From Candidatus Gastranaerophilales bacterium (GTDB lineage: Bacteria > Cyanobacteriota > Vampirovibrionia > Gastranaerophilales > Gastranaerophilaceae), in NCBI GenBank assembly GCA_944325635.1, contig CALVBD010000001.1, positions 310,001 to 374,000 of the forward strand: DNA of 64,000 nt, read 5' to 3'. The notes under the pieces were generated by a model, which worked only from the letters and a program-made list of their open reading frames with translations, ran no database searches and was not told the DNA's origin. Shown piece after piece: positions 18,592 to 27,904 of this stretch. Made by a program: the position numbers and the translations under genes. The number at the start of each line of letters is the position of its first letter. The stretch's first letter is position 1.

Positions 18592-20376
18592 TTATTTTCC
18601 TACTTGATTTCTACCATTATTCTTTGCATTATACAAGCGTTTATCTGCCGAGTCAATAATATCAGATGCCGACTCCCCGTCATAAGGGAAAGTCGCAACA
18701 CCAAGGCTTATCGTAACAGAAGTTTCTCTGTCGTTACTCAGTTTAAACTTCTTATCAGAAACTCTCTGACAAATTTTTTCAGCAGTAGAATAAGCAACAT
18801 CCTTCCCCGTATTAGGTAAGATAATACTCATCTCTTCTCCGCCATATCTACATACAATATCAGTTGCCCGGACATTTCGCTTCAAAGTCTGCGCAACCTG
18901 TCTCAAAACAGAATCACCTGCTTGATGCCCGAATGTATCATTAAATTTTTTGAAAAAATCTATATCCAAAATAATCATAGAAAATTCGGTTTCATATCGC
19001 TTTGAATTCTCTATCTGACGCTTCATCTGTTCCTGGAAGTACCTGTGATTATACAATTCCGTTAAGCCGTCAGTTGTAGCAAGTTTATACTGCTGTTCAA
19101 AGTCTCTTGACTTTATAAAATATTTTACGATTAATGCTGATATAAAGGCCGCAATTGCTAAAATTAAAGGATAAACAAGCTCAATCCATACGTTAAAAAA
19201 CTTCATTGCGTAATACGATGAGAGTACATAAACTAAATAAACAGACAAAGACGCAAGTGAAGCAACAAAAGCAGAGCCTACTTTCATAACAATAAATCCC
19301 GTCAGAACTGCAAGTAATATGCCTGCTGCAACAGTAAACATTTTATCAGTTTTTTTAATAAAATTATTATCAATCAGATTATTAACATAAGTTGCCTGTA
19401 CTTCCACACCGGGATAAATTCTGCTTACAGGAACCGTTTTTATATCAAAAAGACTTGATGCGGTGGTGCCAAAATAAACAATTTTATCTTTAAAATCTAA
19501 ACCAGTATCAGGAAGTTCTTTGTTTATAATTTTTATAAGCCTGTACATCGGAATATGCTCATACGTTGTTGTTGGGCCATACCAGTTAAGAATAGCACTG
19601 CCGCTGTTATCAACATAAATTTTACGATTGCCAAGAATAAGATTTGAATTTTTATCTATAACAAAATTTTTAATATCAAGATTTTCTTTATCTTTAAGAT
19701 ACTTCAGCCCAACCTTCAGACCAAGCTGAGGATAAAATTTATCCTGATACTTCACAAATAAAGGCATTTTTCTTAATATACCGTCTTCCGCGCGCGACAC
19801 ATTAATCATCCCTACATTTGAGGTTGAATTAAGAATACCTTGCAGGATAGAACGACAGTTTGTATAAGCTTGAGAATTTAAATCAACGTTGGAAGAATTA
19901 TTAATGACATTTACAGATAGTTTATCAGGCAATACTGGCGGAATACGCAAATCTTCGGATTGGTTATCAAGATTCATTGCAGTAAAAAGATTGTCATATT
20001 TTTTAAATGAATTCACCAGAGCATTATCAGCCTCAGGATTACTTTTCAGAGATTTAACAAACATTAAATCAAAAGCAATGCTTTGCGGTTTTTGCGCTTC
20101 AATATAATCAACGAGTTTTGCATAAATATCCCGTGAAAGCGGCCATTCGCCATATTTATCCAGAATATATTCATAACTTGCATCATCTACTGCAACAATA
20201 ACAATATTTTTATTAACAGATTTAGCCTTATTGTTAATCATTACGTTTTGACGTAAATCAAACGTTCTATTTTCAATGACATCAATAAAAGCATTAAAAT
20301 TTGCACTGCGAAGGCTTACAAAAATAACCAAGCAAAACAAAAATAACCAGATAGTATATAAAATTTTCTTCAGCAT
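18592..20376 (-). CDS. CHASE2-GGDEF diguanylate cyclase
   Basis: 594 residues. An N-terminal TM helix (5-24) leads to an extracytoplasmic CHASE2 sensor (FDLRQN, AVDDASYEYIL, FDLMF, YFGTTASSLFDIKTVP), then a cluster of TM helices (about 340-415) and a GGDEF domain (430-594). The active-site loop reads GGEEM (512-516) instead of GG(D/E)EF; the catalytic residues are kept and the last position is an unusual Met. An inhibitory RxxD site (RATD, 503-506) lies the standard five residues upstream. It should make c-di-GMP in response to an outside signal. A small ORF lies 7 bp upstream and a YcxB-like gene 12 bp downstream. Confidence 0.93.
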   Translation of the reverse strand: MLKKILYTIWLFLFCLVIFVSLRSANFNAFIDVIENRTFDLRQNVMINNKAKSVNKNIVIVAVDDASYEYILDKYGEWPLSRDIYAKLVDYIEAQKPQSIAFDLMFVKSLKSNPEADNALVNSFKKYDNLFTAMNLDNQSEDLRIPPVLPDKLSVNVINNSSNVDLNSQAYTNCRSILQGILNSTSNVGMINVSRAEDGILRKMPLFVKYQDKFYPQLGLKVGLKYLKDKENLDIKNFVIDKNSNLILGNRKIYVDNSGSAILNWYGPTTTYEHIPMYRLIKIINKELPDTGLDFKDKIVYFGTTASSLFDIKTVPVSRIYPGVEVQATYVNNLIDNNFIKKTDKMFTVAAGILLAVLTGFIVMKVGSAFVASLASLSVYLVYVLSSYYAMKFFNVWIELVYPLILAIAAFISALIVKYFIKSRDFEQQYKLATTDGLTELYNHRYFQEQMKRQIENSKRYETEFSMIILDIDFFKKFNDTFGHQAGDSVLRQVAQTLKRNVRATDIVCRYGGEEMSIILPNTGKDVAYSTAEKICQRVSDKKFKLSNDRETSVTISLGVATFPYDGESASDIIDSADKRLYNAKNNGRNQVGK

Positions 20377-20383
20377 AATAGAA

Positions 20384-20557
20384 TTATCCCAGATCTACAT
20401 TATCAGTATAATTTATATTTGAAGATTTGGCAACAAAATTTTTCACTATAAATCTTTTTTCGAGAATAAAATTATTTAATTTTAATATTTCTGTAGAGTA
20501 AGACAGTTCATCGGGATTTTTAAGATATCTCAAAAGACATTGTTCGTGTAAATTCAT
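20384..20557 (-). CDS. Small 57-residue protein ahead of the diguanylate cyclase
   Basis: ATG at 20557, TAA at 20384-20386. The product starts MNLHEQCLLRYLKNPDEL and ends NYTDNVDLG; it is mildly charged with no TM segment. AGGTGG lies about 11 bases upstream. The stop is 7 bp before the cyclase ATG, which favours a real operon leader gene. No homology recognised. Confidence 0.5.
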   Translation of the reverse strand: MNLHEQCLLRYLKNPDELSYSTEILKLNNFILEKRFIVKNFVAKSSNINYTDNVDLG

Positions 20558-20736
20558 AATAATCTAAACCACCTGTAAAAATACGCTCAACGGCAACATT
20601 TTTATTATTACAGAGTATAAATAATTGCACATCAACTTTTCATATAATATTGAGCAATATCTCTCATGCAAACAGAGGATTTAAGAGCAGGAATAACAGC
20701 GAACTATTTAATTATACATTATATACTTAGACTTTC

Positions 20737-20776
20737 GCAATATATATATTGCACTTTTATTTTTATGTTGTATTAT
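20737..20776 (+). promoter_or_regulatory. rpmE promoter with perfect 16-bp palindrome
   Basis: TTGCAC (20749-20754) and TATTAT (20771-20776) are 16 bp apart. A perfect palindrome, GCAATATATATATTGC (20737-20752), overlaps the -35 box and looks like an operator. The rest of the 280-bp gap is AT-rich with a weak TCAAG/CTTGA hairpin in the leader. Confidence 0.5.
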
Positions 20777-20839
20777 ATAAATAGTCGAATAGAAATTAAT
20801 ATCAAGTTTGGAATCTTGAGAAAAAGAAAGAGGTAAAAA

Positions 20840-21040
20840 ATGAAACAAGGAATTCATCCTGATTATAAAAAAACAGTTATCAAATGTGTTTGCGGTAACG
20901 AAATTGAAACAGGCTCAGTTGTAGATAACATCACTGTTGAAATTTGCAACAAATGCCACCCGTTCTACACAGGTCAACAAAAAATTCTTGACTCTGAAGG
21001 CCGCGTAGAAAGATTCAATAAACGTTACGGTAACAAATAG
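20840..21040 (+). CDS. rpmE: 50S ribosomal protein L31
   Basis: 66 residues. It is the zinc-ribbon (C+) form: CVC (C16, C18) and CNKC (C36, C39) followed by [14 protein letters not shown] lies eight bases before the ATG. A terminator follows, so it is monocistronic. Confidence 0.96.
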   Translation: MKQGIHPDYKKTVIKCVCGNEIETGSVVDNITVEICNKCHPFYTGQQKILDSEGRVERFNKRYGNK

Positions 21041-21069
21041 CGTTTGTTTTTGTAAAAAAATATTTACAT

Positions 21070-21105
21070 AATACCACTTTTACCTAAAAAGTGGTATTAT
21101 TATTT
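21070..21105 (+). terminator. Rho-independent terminator after rpmE
   Basis: 12-bp stem AATACCACTTTT / AAAAGTGGTATT (21070-21081 with 21087-21098), 5-nt loop, then an AT-rich tail. Confidence 0.8.
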
Positions 21106-21109
21106 TATT

Positions 21110-22339
21110 ATGCTAAACACTGCAGATAAAAGTGCTCTGGAGATAAAAAAAGAGTTTAAACATCAATTTTCATCTTCAATTTCGCCTAAAATTAAAAATT
21201 TTAACAAAAAAAGATTTATTTTGGCAATTGAAGGTATTATATCACTTATAATACCTGTAATAATGGCATATATATTTTTTGTACTTGAACACCCGGCAAC
21301 ACCGAAAGATAACAATATTGCAATAGCAAGTATTGTAGTATGCGGTTCAATCTTGCCGATAATTTCATTATATTACTACTTCTGTCCTGAAAAAATTTCA
21401 AAAGAAGAAAAACAGGAAAATAATGTTATAAAAATAGGTGATACTTTCAACAGAGCTCTATATGAGCATGGCGAAAGCTACACGAAACAAAGTCTTGAAT
21501 TAGAGGAGCAGGTTCTGGCTCTTTTCAGAATAAAAAAAAGTAATTATATCTCTACATTAAAACAAAGCCGTTTATATGAAAAATTAAAAAACTCATTTAT
21601 TTTTCCAAAATTCGACAGGCTTGCAAGGTTCAATGCACGAATTACTCTGGGCGGGTTATTTGTTTTGAAAAATACCAATGATATAGGTACAAAATACAAA
21701 ACCTCCCGAAACGGCTGTTCAATTTCACTCCGTGAAAATTCTTTCTACAATATGAAACCAAATGACTATTATCTCGTTTTGCTATTTGGAGGTCTGTTTG
21801 TGTTGACAGTTACAAATTTAATGTCTGCCAACATTACTCATTTTCAAACAATTGTAGCATATTTATTTGCTATAACATTGCTGGGTGCGTATATCATTAT
21901 GATATTTGTCAATTCGGCAGACCAATATAAAGGGGTAATCGTTGAAATAGAAACTCCGGAAAAAATTTATGACGGTCATGCCGTGCTTTTACCTGCAGGA
22001 GACAAATCCGTAAAGGAAACAAGAAAATTACTGAGAGAAGTTAAACCACCTGTAAAAGAATATAAGCTTCTTATCAATAAAACAAATGAACCGAAAATAC
22101 TATCACCAGTGCTCTTTGCTATTCTCGAAAATATTAAAGAAAACTTTAAACCTAAATACTTAAGAGCATGTATCAAAGATAATTCTCTTATAATATTTAT
22201 GGAAACAACATCTCCAAAATTAAACATTTTTGACTGGACAAAAGATATGGAAAATGCTAAGGCCTATGATCCGTTTATCAACAGACTGTTATCAGTATTT
22301 AACTTAGTTGATTATTTGTCCAAAAAATCTAAAGCGTGA
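21110..22339 (+). CDS. Four-TM protein resembling DUF3137
   Basis: 409 residues. Two TM pairs (about 34-55 with 70-88, and 226-243 with 250-268) flank a cytoplasmic segment that may be partly helical. The C-terminal part (VIVEIETPEKIYDGHAVLLP, ILSPVLFAILENIKE, ACIKDNSLIIFMET) recalls the end of DUF3137 proteins, whose role is unknown. The assignment is tentative. The start lies right after the rpmE terminator and has no strong ribosome binding site. Confidence 0.7.
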   Translation: MLNTADKSALEIKKEFKHQFSSSISPKIKNFNKKRFILAIEGIISLIIPVIMAYIFFVLEHPATPKDNNIAIASIVVCGSILPIISLYYYFCPEKISKEEKQENNVIKIGDTFNRALYEHGESYTKQSLELEEQVLALFRIKKSNYISTLKQSRLYEKLKNSFIFPKFDRLARFNARITLGGLFVLKNTNDIGTKYKTSRNGCSISLRENSFYNMKPNDYYLVLLFGGLFVLTVTNLMSANITHFQTIVAYLFAITLLGAYIIMIFVNSADQYKGVIVEIETPEKIYDGHAVLLPAGDKSVKETRKLLREVKPPVKEYKLLINKTNEPKILSPVLFAILENIKENFKPKYLRACIKDNSLIIFMETTSPKLNIFDWTKDMENAKAYDPFINRLLSVFNLVDYLSKKSKA

Positions 22340-22366
22340 TATAATAGAAAAAAATTTGGAGGATAT

Positions 22367-23062
22367 ATGGAAAAAAATAATCAGCCGGTTGTAAATTTAA
22401 TTTCAAAACCGGATAATATGTTAAAAACTGTTTATACGGCTTGCAGAACCTGCTATAGTGCAGATTACCCTATAAACATCTACGAAAGTACTGATGACCG
22501 GGAAAAAATGCTCAAATTGATAGAGCGTGTAATTTCGTCAGGACACTACTCAACAATTGAACATATTCAGGTAAGTTTTGCAATTGCAAATGTCTCAAGA
22601 GCTTGCACTCACCAGCTTGTAAGACACAGACATATGTCCTTTTCGCAAAAATCCCAAAGATATGTGAAAGAAAAAGGGCAGTTTGATTATATTATTCCGC
22701 CAACAATTGAAAAAAATCCTGAATTAAAAGAAAAATTTATATCTTTTATGGGCGAAATCTCAAAACAGTATCAGGCCTTTGTTGAAGCAGGAATTCCTGC
22801 GGAAGATGCACGATTTGTACTGCCAAATGCCGCTGCAAGCTCAATGGTTGCAAGCCTAAATTTACGAGAAATGATACACCTTGCAAATTTACGCCTTTGC
22901 ACAAGAGCACAGTATGAAATCAGATTGCTTGTCAAAAAAATGTGCGACGAGTTGATAAAAGAAGAACCATGGTTGAAGCCATATCTTGTACCGAAATGTG
23001 AAAGACTCGGATTTTGCGATGAGGATAAATCCTGCGGCAGAATGCCAACGAAAGAAAAATAA
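22367..23062 (+). CDS. thyX: Flavin-dependent thymidylate synthase
   Basis: 231 residues. The ThyX signature RHRHMSFSQKSQRYV is intact, with the flanking blocks SGHYSTIEHIQVSFAI, PEDARFVLP-like AEDARFVLPNAA and NLREMIHLANLRLC. It makes dTMP from dUMP using FAD, NADPH and methylene-THF, and replaces ThyA. GGAGGATAT directly precedes the ATG. Confidence 0.97.
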   Translation: MEKNNQPVVNLISKPDNMLKTVYTACRTCYSADYPINIYESTDDREKMLKLIERVISSGHYSTIEHIQVSFAIANVSRACTHQLVRHRHMSFSQKSQRYVKEKGQFDYIIPPTIEKNPELKEKFISFMGEISKQYQAFVEAGIPAEDARFVLPNAAASSMVASLNLREMIHLANLRLCTRAQYEIRLLVKKMCDELIKEEPWLKPYLVPKCERLGFCDEDKSCGRMPTKEK

Positions 23063-23140
23063 TATAACGCACAGCACACTGCAATATACTGAAATTGTGC
23101 AAATGCATAGGAACAAATCCGCATAGCTGTGAATTTAATC

Positions 23141-23182
23141 AAAAGGACTCACTAAGTTAAAATTAGCGAGTCCTTTTTTTTG
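23141..23182. terminator. Terminator between thyX and the pectate lyase gene
   Basis: AAAAGGACTC...GAGTCCTTTT stem extended by CTAA/TTAG across one mismatch, followed by T8. It sits between convergent genes. Confidence 0.8.
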
Positions 23183-23209
23183 TTTGATATTAAAGAAAGT
23201 TATAGTTTA

Positions 23210-24709
23210 TTAAGAATGCTTTAGGAAGTTAATCATTTTCAGTATATTCAACCAGAACAAATCTCTTGATGGAACAGGCATTTTATTCTGATTTTTTGTA
23301 ATATTATCAACTAGACTGTTCATATACACTTCCAAATTTGTGTAATCTTTTTTAACCTTATTAAATTCACTACCGTCTTTTGGATTTTTAGGATTTAAAC
23401 CGTGAGTACGCTCCCAGGTATCAGGGATACCATCTCCGTCAGAGTCTTTTAGTGCCGAAGCTTTTTCATAAGGTTTGTATCCGCCAACATCAGCCGGAGA
23501 ATCAATAATTCCACCAGTACTTCCTCTCGAGCCTTCATGCGGGAATTTATTTGTCGTTATATTTAAAACAAGTCTGATATCAACATCATCTTTTTTCTTT
23601 GATGCACCTGCATAACGTAAAACATTTATAAAAGCCCTGTTTGCAGTATGCAATGTAACCGGAGCATGGAAAAATTGCCGCCAGGAAAGATTTGGATTTT
23701 TACCTTCTTTAATATACTGTTGATTTGGATAAACTCCCATCCAGTTATCATTTGTATGTAATGGATTGTTATAGACAAAGTTACCGTATAAATAAAGCTT
23801 AGGAGTTATAGTACTGCTGACCTTTTGATTATCATCATAGAGTCTTATAATCTGGCTTCTTGTCGGTAAAAGCGAAGCCGGCCCGCTTTTATAGTAATTA
23901 TTTACAAGATTAAATCTGCCGCGCAAAATTCCTTCTGAAGAATTATCATCCCAGTTAATTATAACGTTATTTCTAAAATCCACCAGCTGAGCAAATGAAC
24001 TGCTTTTTAAGCTCATATTTTCAAAGTAAGGATTTTGACGTGCATTGCTGACAAATAAATTGTGGTGGAAAGATGAGGACAATCCGCCAAGCTTTGCACC
24101 GGCACCGTTATAACCTTCGTTAGTCCGGTTTAGAGCCTCACTGATTATACACCACTGCATTGTTAGTAATGCATTATTTTGAATATTTATATTCTGCATT
24201 GTAGACCAGCTGATTGAACAGTGATCAATCATAATTCTCTGCCTGTTTTGGACAACAAGTGCTGAATTCTGACTTGCTTCCCCGAGTCTTAAACGCAAAA
24301 ATCTAATAATAACATTATCAGCATTAATAATAAGCGGATAGTTTTTGATGCATATTCCTTCTCCCGGTGCGGTCTGACCGGCTATTGTAATATTATTGTG
24401 TTTAATCTCCAAGGGAGCATTAAGAGCAATAACACCAGATACATCAAATACGACAGTTCTTCTTCCAGACTGAGAAACAGCATAGCGCAATGTTCCCGGA
24501 GAATTTCCGTCATTTAAAGTAGTCACATGATAGACCTTGCCGCCTCTGCCGCCCTGAATAAATGCTCCAAAACCTTCGGCTCCCGGAAAAGCAAAATATG
24601 TTTTAGGAACGAGTATCATCATACAAGTTACAAATATAAGGCAGGCTAAAAAAGCAATACCCAATAGTATCAGTAACGCAAGGTTTCTTTTTGAAATTTT
24701 ATGTTTCAT
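23210..24709 (-). CDS. Pectate lyase-like beta-helix protein, membrane anchored
   Basis: 499 residues. One N-terminal TM/signal anchor (about 10-33) leads into FPGAEGFGAFIQGGRGGKVY, the conserved start of PL1-type pectate lyases. Parallel beta-helix features follow: TVVFDVSGVI, NITIAGQTAPGEG, IMIDHCSISWS and HHNLFVSNARQNPYF (candidate catalytic Arg). The C-terminus has a calcium-binding DSDGDGIPDTWE repeat then THGLNPKNPKDG, common in pectate lyases of gut polysaccharide users. Predicted to act outside the cytoplasm on pectin-like polymers; substrate inferred. Divergent from the GH13 gene. Confidence 0.85.
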   Translation of the reverse strand: MKHKISKRNLALLILLGIAFLACLIFVTCMMILVPKTYFAFPGAEGFGAFIQGGRGGKVYHVTTLNDGNSPGTLRYAVSQSGRRTVVFDVSGVIALNAPLEIKHNNITIAGQTAPGEGICIKNYPLIINADNVIIRFLRLRLGEASQNSALVVQNRQRIMIDHCSISWSTMQNINIQNNALLTMQWCIISEALNRTNEGYNGAGAKLGGLSSSFHHNLFVSNARQNPYFENMSLKSSSFAQLVDFRNNVIINWDDNSSEGILRGRFNLVNNYYKSGPASLLPTRSQIIRLYDDNQKVSSTITPKLYLYGNFVYNNPLHTNDNWMGVYPNQQYIKEGKNPNLSWRQFFHAPVTLHTANRAFINVLRYAGASKKKDDVDIRLVLNITTNKFPHEGSRGSTGGIIDSPADVGGYKPYEKASALKDSDGDGIPDTWERTHGLNPKNPKDGSEFNKVKKDYTNLEVYMNSLVDNITKNQNKMPVPSRDLFWLNILKMINFLKHS

Positions 24710-24837
24710 ACTTCCCCCAATAGTCCAATTTTATTGTATAAATTTCTACCCTGTCAGGCAAAATATTTACATTAATACATATTTATAGATTTTATTTAAT
24801 ATATAATAAAAATATACACCGGATGAGGGGATATTTT

Positions 24838-26895
24838 ATGAATTTAAAGAAATACGCAGCACTTTTATTATCAGCTTTGGTTATGTTAAATTTTACGATA
24901 CCGTTAACTCTTGCGAATGAGACCTTGACGGATAAAGAGAACGGCATTCAAAAACTCAATGCAGCACTCACTCAGCGTGCTATTCCAGAATCTATTGAAA
25001 AAGAAATGAAAGAATGCATTAAAAAGATTTACGGGGCTGATAAAGTTGATGAAATATACTCTCACATATATATGCTTGCACAAAAAGCAAAAGCTGAACG
25101 TCCTGATTATCTTTTAAAAGATGATTTAACAAGAAGTTCAGATTGGTACAAAGATGAAATTATATATATGTTTTATGCCGATCAATTCGGAGTTCGCTCC
25201 ACTATAAAACCAAATACATTCAAAGATACAATCGGAATGCTCGATTATCTTAAAGATCTTGGTGTAACAACCATATATATTTTGCCTTTTGCAGACTCTC
25301 CTATGGGAGATGCAGGATTTGACATAAGAAATCCTCGCAATGTAAGGACTGATTTGGGCGGACTTGATGAATTTAAACAATTTATAAACGCCGCCAGGGA
25401 AAAAGGATTTAAAATTAAAGCAGACTTAGTCTTAAACCACTTTTCAGATCAGCATGAATGGTTTAAACAGGCACTTAAAGGTGATTTGGACAAACTTCAC
25501 TATTTCGTTGTAAAAGAAGAAATGCCACAATTTACCAAATACAAAGATGACAAACTCGGATGGGTTGTTGAATATAAAGAATCCGACGGCAGCATTTCAA
25601 AACGACGACTTATTTTTCCGGAACAAACTGAACATAATTACAGAAAAGTTACAATTAACAATAAAAATTATTATGTATACCACACGTTTTATCCTTTCCA
25701 ACTTGATATAAACTGGGAAAATCCGGACGTTTTATATTATAATCTTGAAACTATTACCTTCTGGGCAAACCTTGGTATAGATATTTTTCGTATGGATGCT
25801 ATTCCATATCTTATGAAAGAAAACGGAACAAATGCGGAAAACCTTCCGAGAACTCACGAGACAATCAAATTACTCAGCCTTTTTCTTCAATCAATTGCCC
25901 CGCGTTCGGTAATTCAGGCAGAAGCTTGTCAGCTTCCTAATAAAATTCTTCCTTATTTTGGCAAAGAAAGAACTTTTACTGAAACTATAAATAATGAAGA
26001 AAAAGAAATCACCAGAACTGATGAAGTTCAGATTGCATATCACTTCCCGTATATGCCGGCAATCTGGGCATCATTAATTACAGCTGACAACAGTTATTTC
26101 TGGAAAGCCCACAAACAAACCCCGGATATTCCATCTACAGCTTCCTGGGCAATATTTTTACGAGTACACGATGAATTAACACTTGAAATGGTCAACAAAA
26201 AGACCCGAGAACTCATATATGAAGATCTTGAACCTAAAGGAGCAGAATTTAGAAAGGGCTTCGGTGTCAGCGGAAGAATGGCAAATTTCCTTGATAATAA
26301 CCCTGACCGCATTGCAATGGCTTTTTCAATTCTAATGTCGCTACCTGGAATTCCAATCATCTATTACGGTGATGAAATAGCAAGCCAGAACAATTTTTAT
26401 AATGCAAAAAGATTCGCACGCCTCAGAGAAATGAGAGAGAAAAATAAAAATTCAAAAAACAGCACAGAATTACTTTCTTATTTTGACAGCCGTGACATAA
26501 ATAGAGGTGCGATAAGAGCAAAAAACTTTTATAATGCGCAGGAAAACAGCAAAGTTTATAAAAGGGTTAAACAGCTTATAAAAGTCAGAAAAGAAAACCC
26601 TGTGATTTCACGCGGAACCTTCACTCAGGTAAAGACAAAATCACCTGAAATCTTTGCATATACAAGAACATACAAAGATGAAAAAGTTATTATAATAAAT
26701 AACCTTTCAAACGACAAAATTCAGGCAGAAATAGAACTACCAACAGATACAATTTGGACTGGAGATAAAGATGTTCTATTAACAGACTTGCTGAATAAAA
26801 GAAAGTTAAAAGTTTCAATCTCCACCACAAATAAAAAGATGACACTATTGTTAAGACCATTTGACACAGCATGGTTAAAAATGGAGAATAATTAA
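24838..26895 (+). CDS. Secreted GH13 (alpha-amylase superfamily) enzyme
   Basis: 685 residues. A signal peptide (about 1-27, ending TLANE) is followed by a GH13 barrel: FYADQFGV, KADLVLNHFSDQHEWF, GIDIFRMDAIPYL (nucleophile Asp), VIQAEAC (acid Glu), FLRVHDELTLE (stabilising Asp) and GIPIIYYGDEIA, then a C-terminal beta domain. Block spacing resembles the amylosucrase/trehalose-synthase branch more than simple amylases; the exact specificity cannot be read. GAGGGG before the ATG at 24838 fixes the start; five in-frame codons upstream are unlikely to be used. Confidence 0.88.
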   Translation: MNLKKYAALLLSALVMLNFTIPLTLANETLTDKENGIQKLNAALTQRAIPESIEKEMKECIKKIYGADKVDEIYSHIYMLAQKAKAERPDYLLKDDLTRSSDWYKDEIIYMFYADQFGVRSTIKPNTFKDTIGMLDYLKDLGVTTIYILPFADSPMGDAGFDIRNPRNVRTDLGGLDEFKQFINAAREKGFKIKADLVLNHFSDQHEWFKQALKGDLDKLHYFVVKEEMPQFTKYKDDKLGWVVEYKESDGSISKRRLIFPEQTEHNYRKVTINNKNYYVYHTFYPFQLDINWENPDVLYYNLETITFWANLGIDIFRMDAIPYLMKENGTNAENLPRTHETIKLLSLFLQSIAPRSVIQAEACQLPNKILPYFGKERTFTETINNEEKEITRTDEVQIAYHFPYMPAIWASLITADNSYFWKAHKQTPDIPSTASWAIFLRVHDELTLEMVNKKTRELIYEDLEPKGAEFRKGFGVSGRMANFLDNNPDRIAMAFSILMSLPGIPIIYYGDEIASQNNFYNAKRFARLREMREKNKNSKNSTELLSYFDSRDINRGAIRAKNFYNAQENSKVYKRVKQLIKVRKENPVISRGTFTQVKTKSPEIFAYTRTYKDEKVIIINNLSNDKIQAEIELPTDTIWTGDKDVLLTDLLNKRKLKVSISTTNKKMTLLLRPFDTAWLKMENN

Positions 26896-26958
26896 TAATA
26901 AAAAATTTACCTTGCTCAATCGCATTTTATATTTCAAGGTTCAGGCAAATTTGATTTT

Positions 26959-27261
26959 TTACAGAATAGAACATATATCCTGATATGTTGTTAATACTCT
27001 CAAAATTCTAAGAATTTTGTTGTCTATTATTCTGTAAATTATTAAATAAGTCTTTTTAACAATATAAAATTTTACATCAAAATAAGTAAAGTCCTCTCTT
27101 GATTTTCCAAGATAAGGATGTTTACAAAGCATTTCAAATGTTTTATTGAATAATTTCACAAATTTTATCGCTGCATTTTTATTGTCTATCGCAATATAAT
27201 CCGAAATTATTTCAATATCCTTATAAGCTTTACCTGTAATTTCAAGTTCCAAATTATTCAT
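26959..27261 (-). CDS. parE: RelE/ParE-family toxin
   Basis: 100 residues with the ParE layout: LEITGKAYKDIEIISDYIA, NKTFEMLCKHPYLGKSR, FKYFDVKFYIVKKTYLIIYRI-type core and ILRVLTTYQDI at the end. It overlaps the antitoxin gene by 8 bp. ParE toxins poison gyrase; RelE relatives cut mRNA. The choice of ParE rests on the partner. Confidence 0.85.
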   Translation of the reverse strand: MNNLELEITGKAYKDIEIISDYIAIDNKNAAIKFVKLFNKTFEMLCKHPYLGKSREDFTYFDVKFYIVKKTYLIIYRIIDNKILRILRVLTTYQDICSIL

Positions 27262-27490
27262 ATTTTTGAGTTAACTTTTTCAAAGCTGAATGTCCGTCTA
27301 AAATAACAGCATCATTCCAACCTTCTTCAATTTCGCTGTTTAACTCAGCGATTCTTTCCGGTGCAATTTTATCTTTAGAAGCCATCATTCGTAGCGCTTC
27401 TCTAATAACTTCGCTGACAGAATTATATAATCCAGATGCGACCTTATCCTGCACAAATTTTTCTAATGTCGGAGTTAAAGATATATTCAT
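27254..27490 (-). CDS. parD: ParD-family antitoxin
   Basis: 78 residues from the ATG at 27490 (GAGGT just upstream; a frame start at 27502 overlaps that site). MNISLTPTLEKFVQDKVASG then SVSEVIREALRMM is the ParD ribbon-helix-helix DNA-binding domain; the C-terminal half should wrap the toxin. First gene of the pair, so probably autoregulated. Confidence 0.88.
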   Translation of the reverse strand: MNISLTPTLEKFVQDKVASGLYNSVSEVIREALRMMASKDKIAPERIAELNSEIEEGWNDAVILDGHSALKKLTQKYE

Positions 27491-27554
27491 ATAATACCTC
27501 ATTTATAGCAATATATATTACTATTATAGCATTTAGTGTTATTATTTTCAACTA

Positions 27555-27665
27555 TTACTCGAATACACTAGCAGCCCTCGTCCTCAAGTTGTTCGCGTTC
27601 AAACTCTGACCTGACTTCGTCAGGTTGATCTCCTCCCGGGGGGATATTTTTGACAATTATAAAAA
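27555..27665 (-). other. Short hairpin-bearing gap downstream of tRNA-Arg(CCT)
   Basis: No gene. It holds ACCTGAC GAA GTCAGGT (perfect 7-bp hairpin, about 27612-27628) and a CCCGGGGGG run at 27637-27645. It could be the 3' part of the tRNA transcript or a repeat remnant. Confidence 0.35.
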
Positions 27666-27740
27666 TGGCCTTGGTGGGAGTCGAACCCACGACCACCGGT
27701 TTAGGAAACCGTCGCTCTATCCTACTGAGCTACAAAGCCG
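27666..27740 (-). tRNA. tRNA-Arg (anticodon CCT)
   Basis: The acceptor stem GGCTTTG pairs with CAAGGCC (one G-U), the D arm is GCTC...GAGC, the anticodon loop is TTCCTAA (CCT) and the T arm contains GTTCGACTC. CCA is not encoded. It reads AGG codons. A GAGGGAAA/TTTCCCTC hairpin separates it from the upstream tRNA. Confidence 0.95.
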
Positions 27741-27810
27741 TGTCAGAGGGAAATAATTTCCCTCTTCGGTTATATACACAACCGGCTGTCAACCGATTTT
27801 ATTATACATC

Positions 27811-27884
27811 TACGCCCGACGGGAGTCAAACCCGTGACCTTCGGCTTCGGAGACCGACACTCTATTCAACTGAGCTACGGGCGC
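27811..27884 (-). tRNA. tRNA-Arg (anticodon CCG)
   Basis: The acceptor GCGCCCG pairs with CGGGCGT, the anticodon loop is CTCCGAA (CCG), and the T loop TTTGACT departs from the usual TTCGA. No CCA encoded. It reads CGG codons and lies 70 bp upstream of tRNA-Arg(CCT), probably in the same transcript. Confidence 0.93.
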
Positions 27885-27904
27885 ACATGTTGTGTTTATA
27901 ATAA

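Noticed and set aside
20560-20736. Possible known riboswitch or L31 leader upstream of rpmE
   Set aside because: No recognisable motif; only weak AT-rich hairpins beyond the promoter palindrome.
27650-27901. 83-codon ORF over the two tRNA-Arg genes
   Set aside because: Antisense to two clear tRNAs; an artefact.
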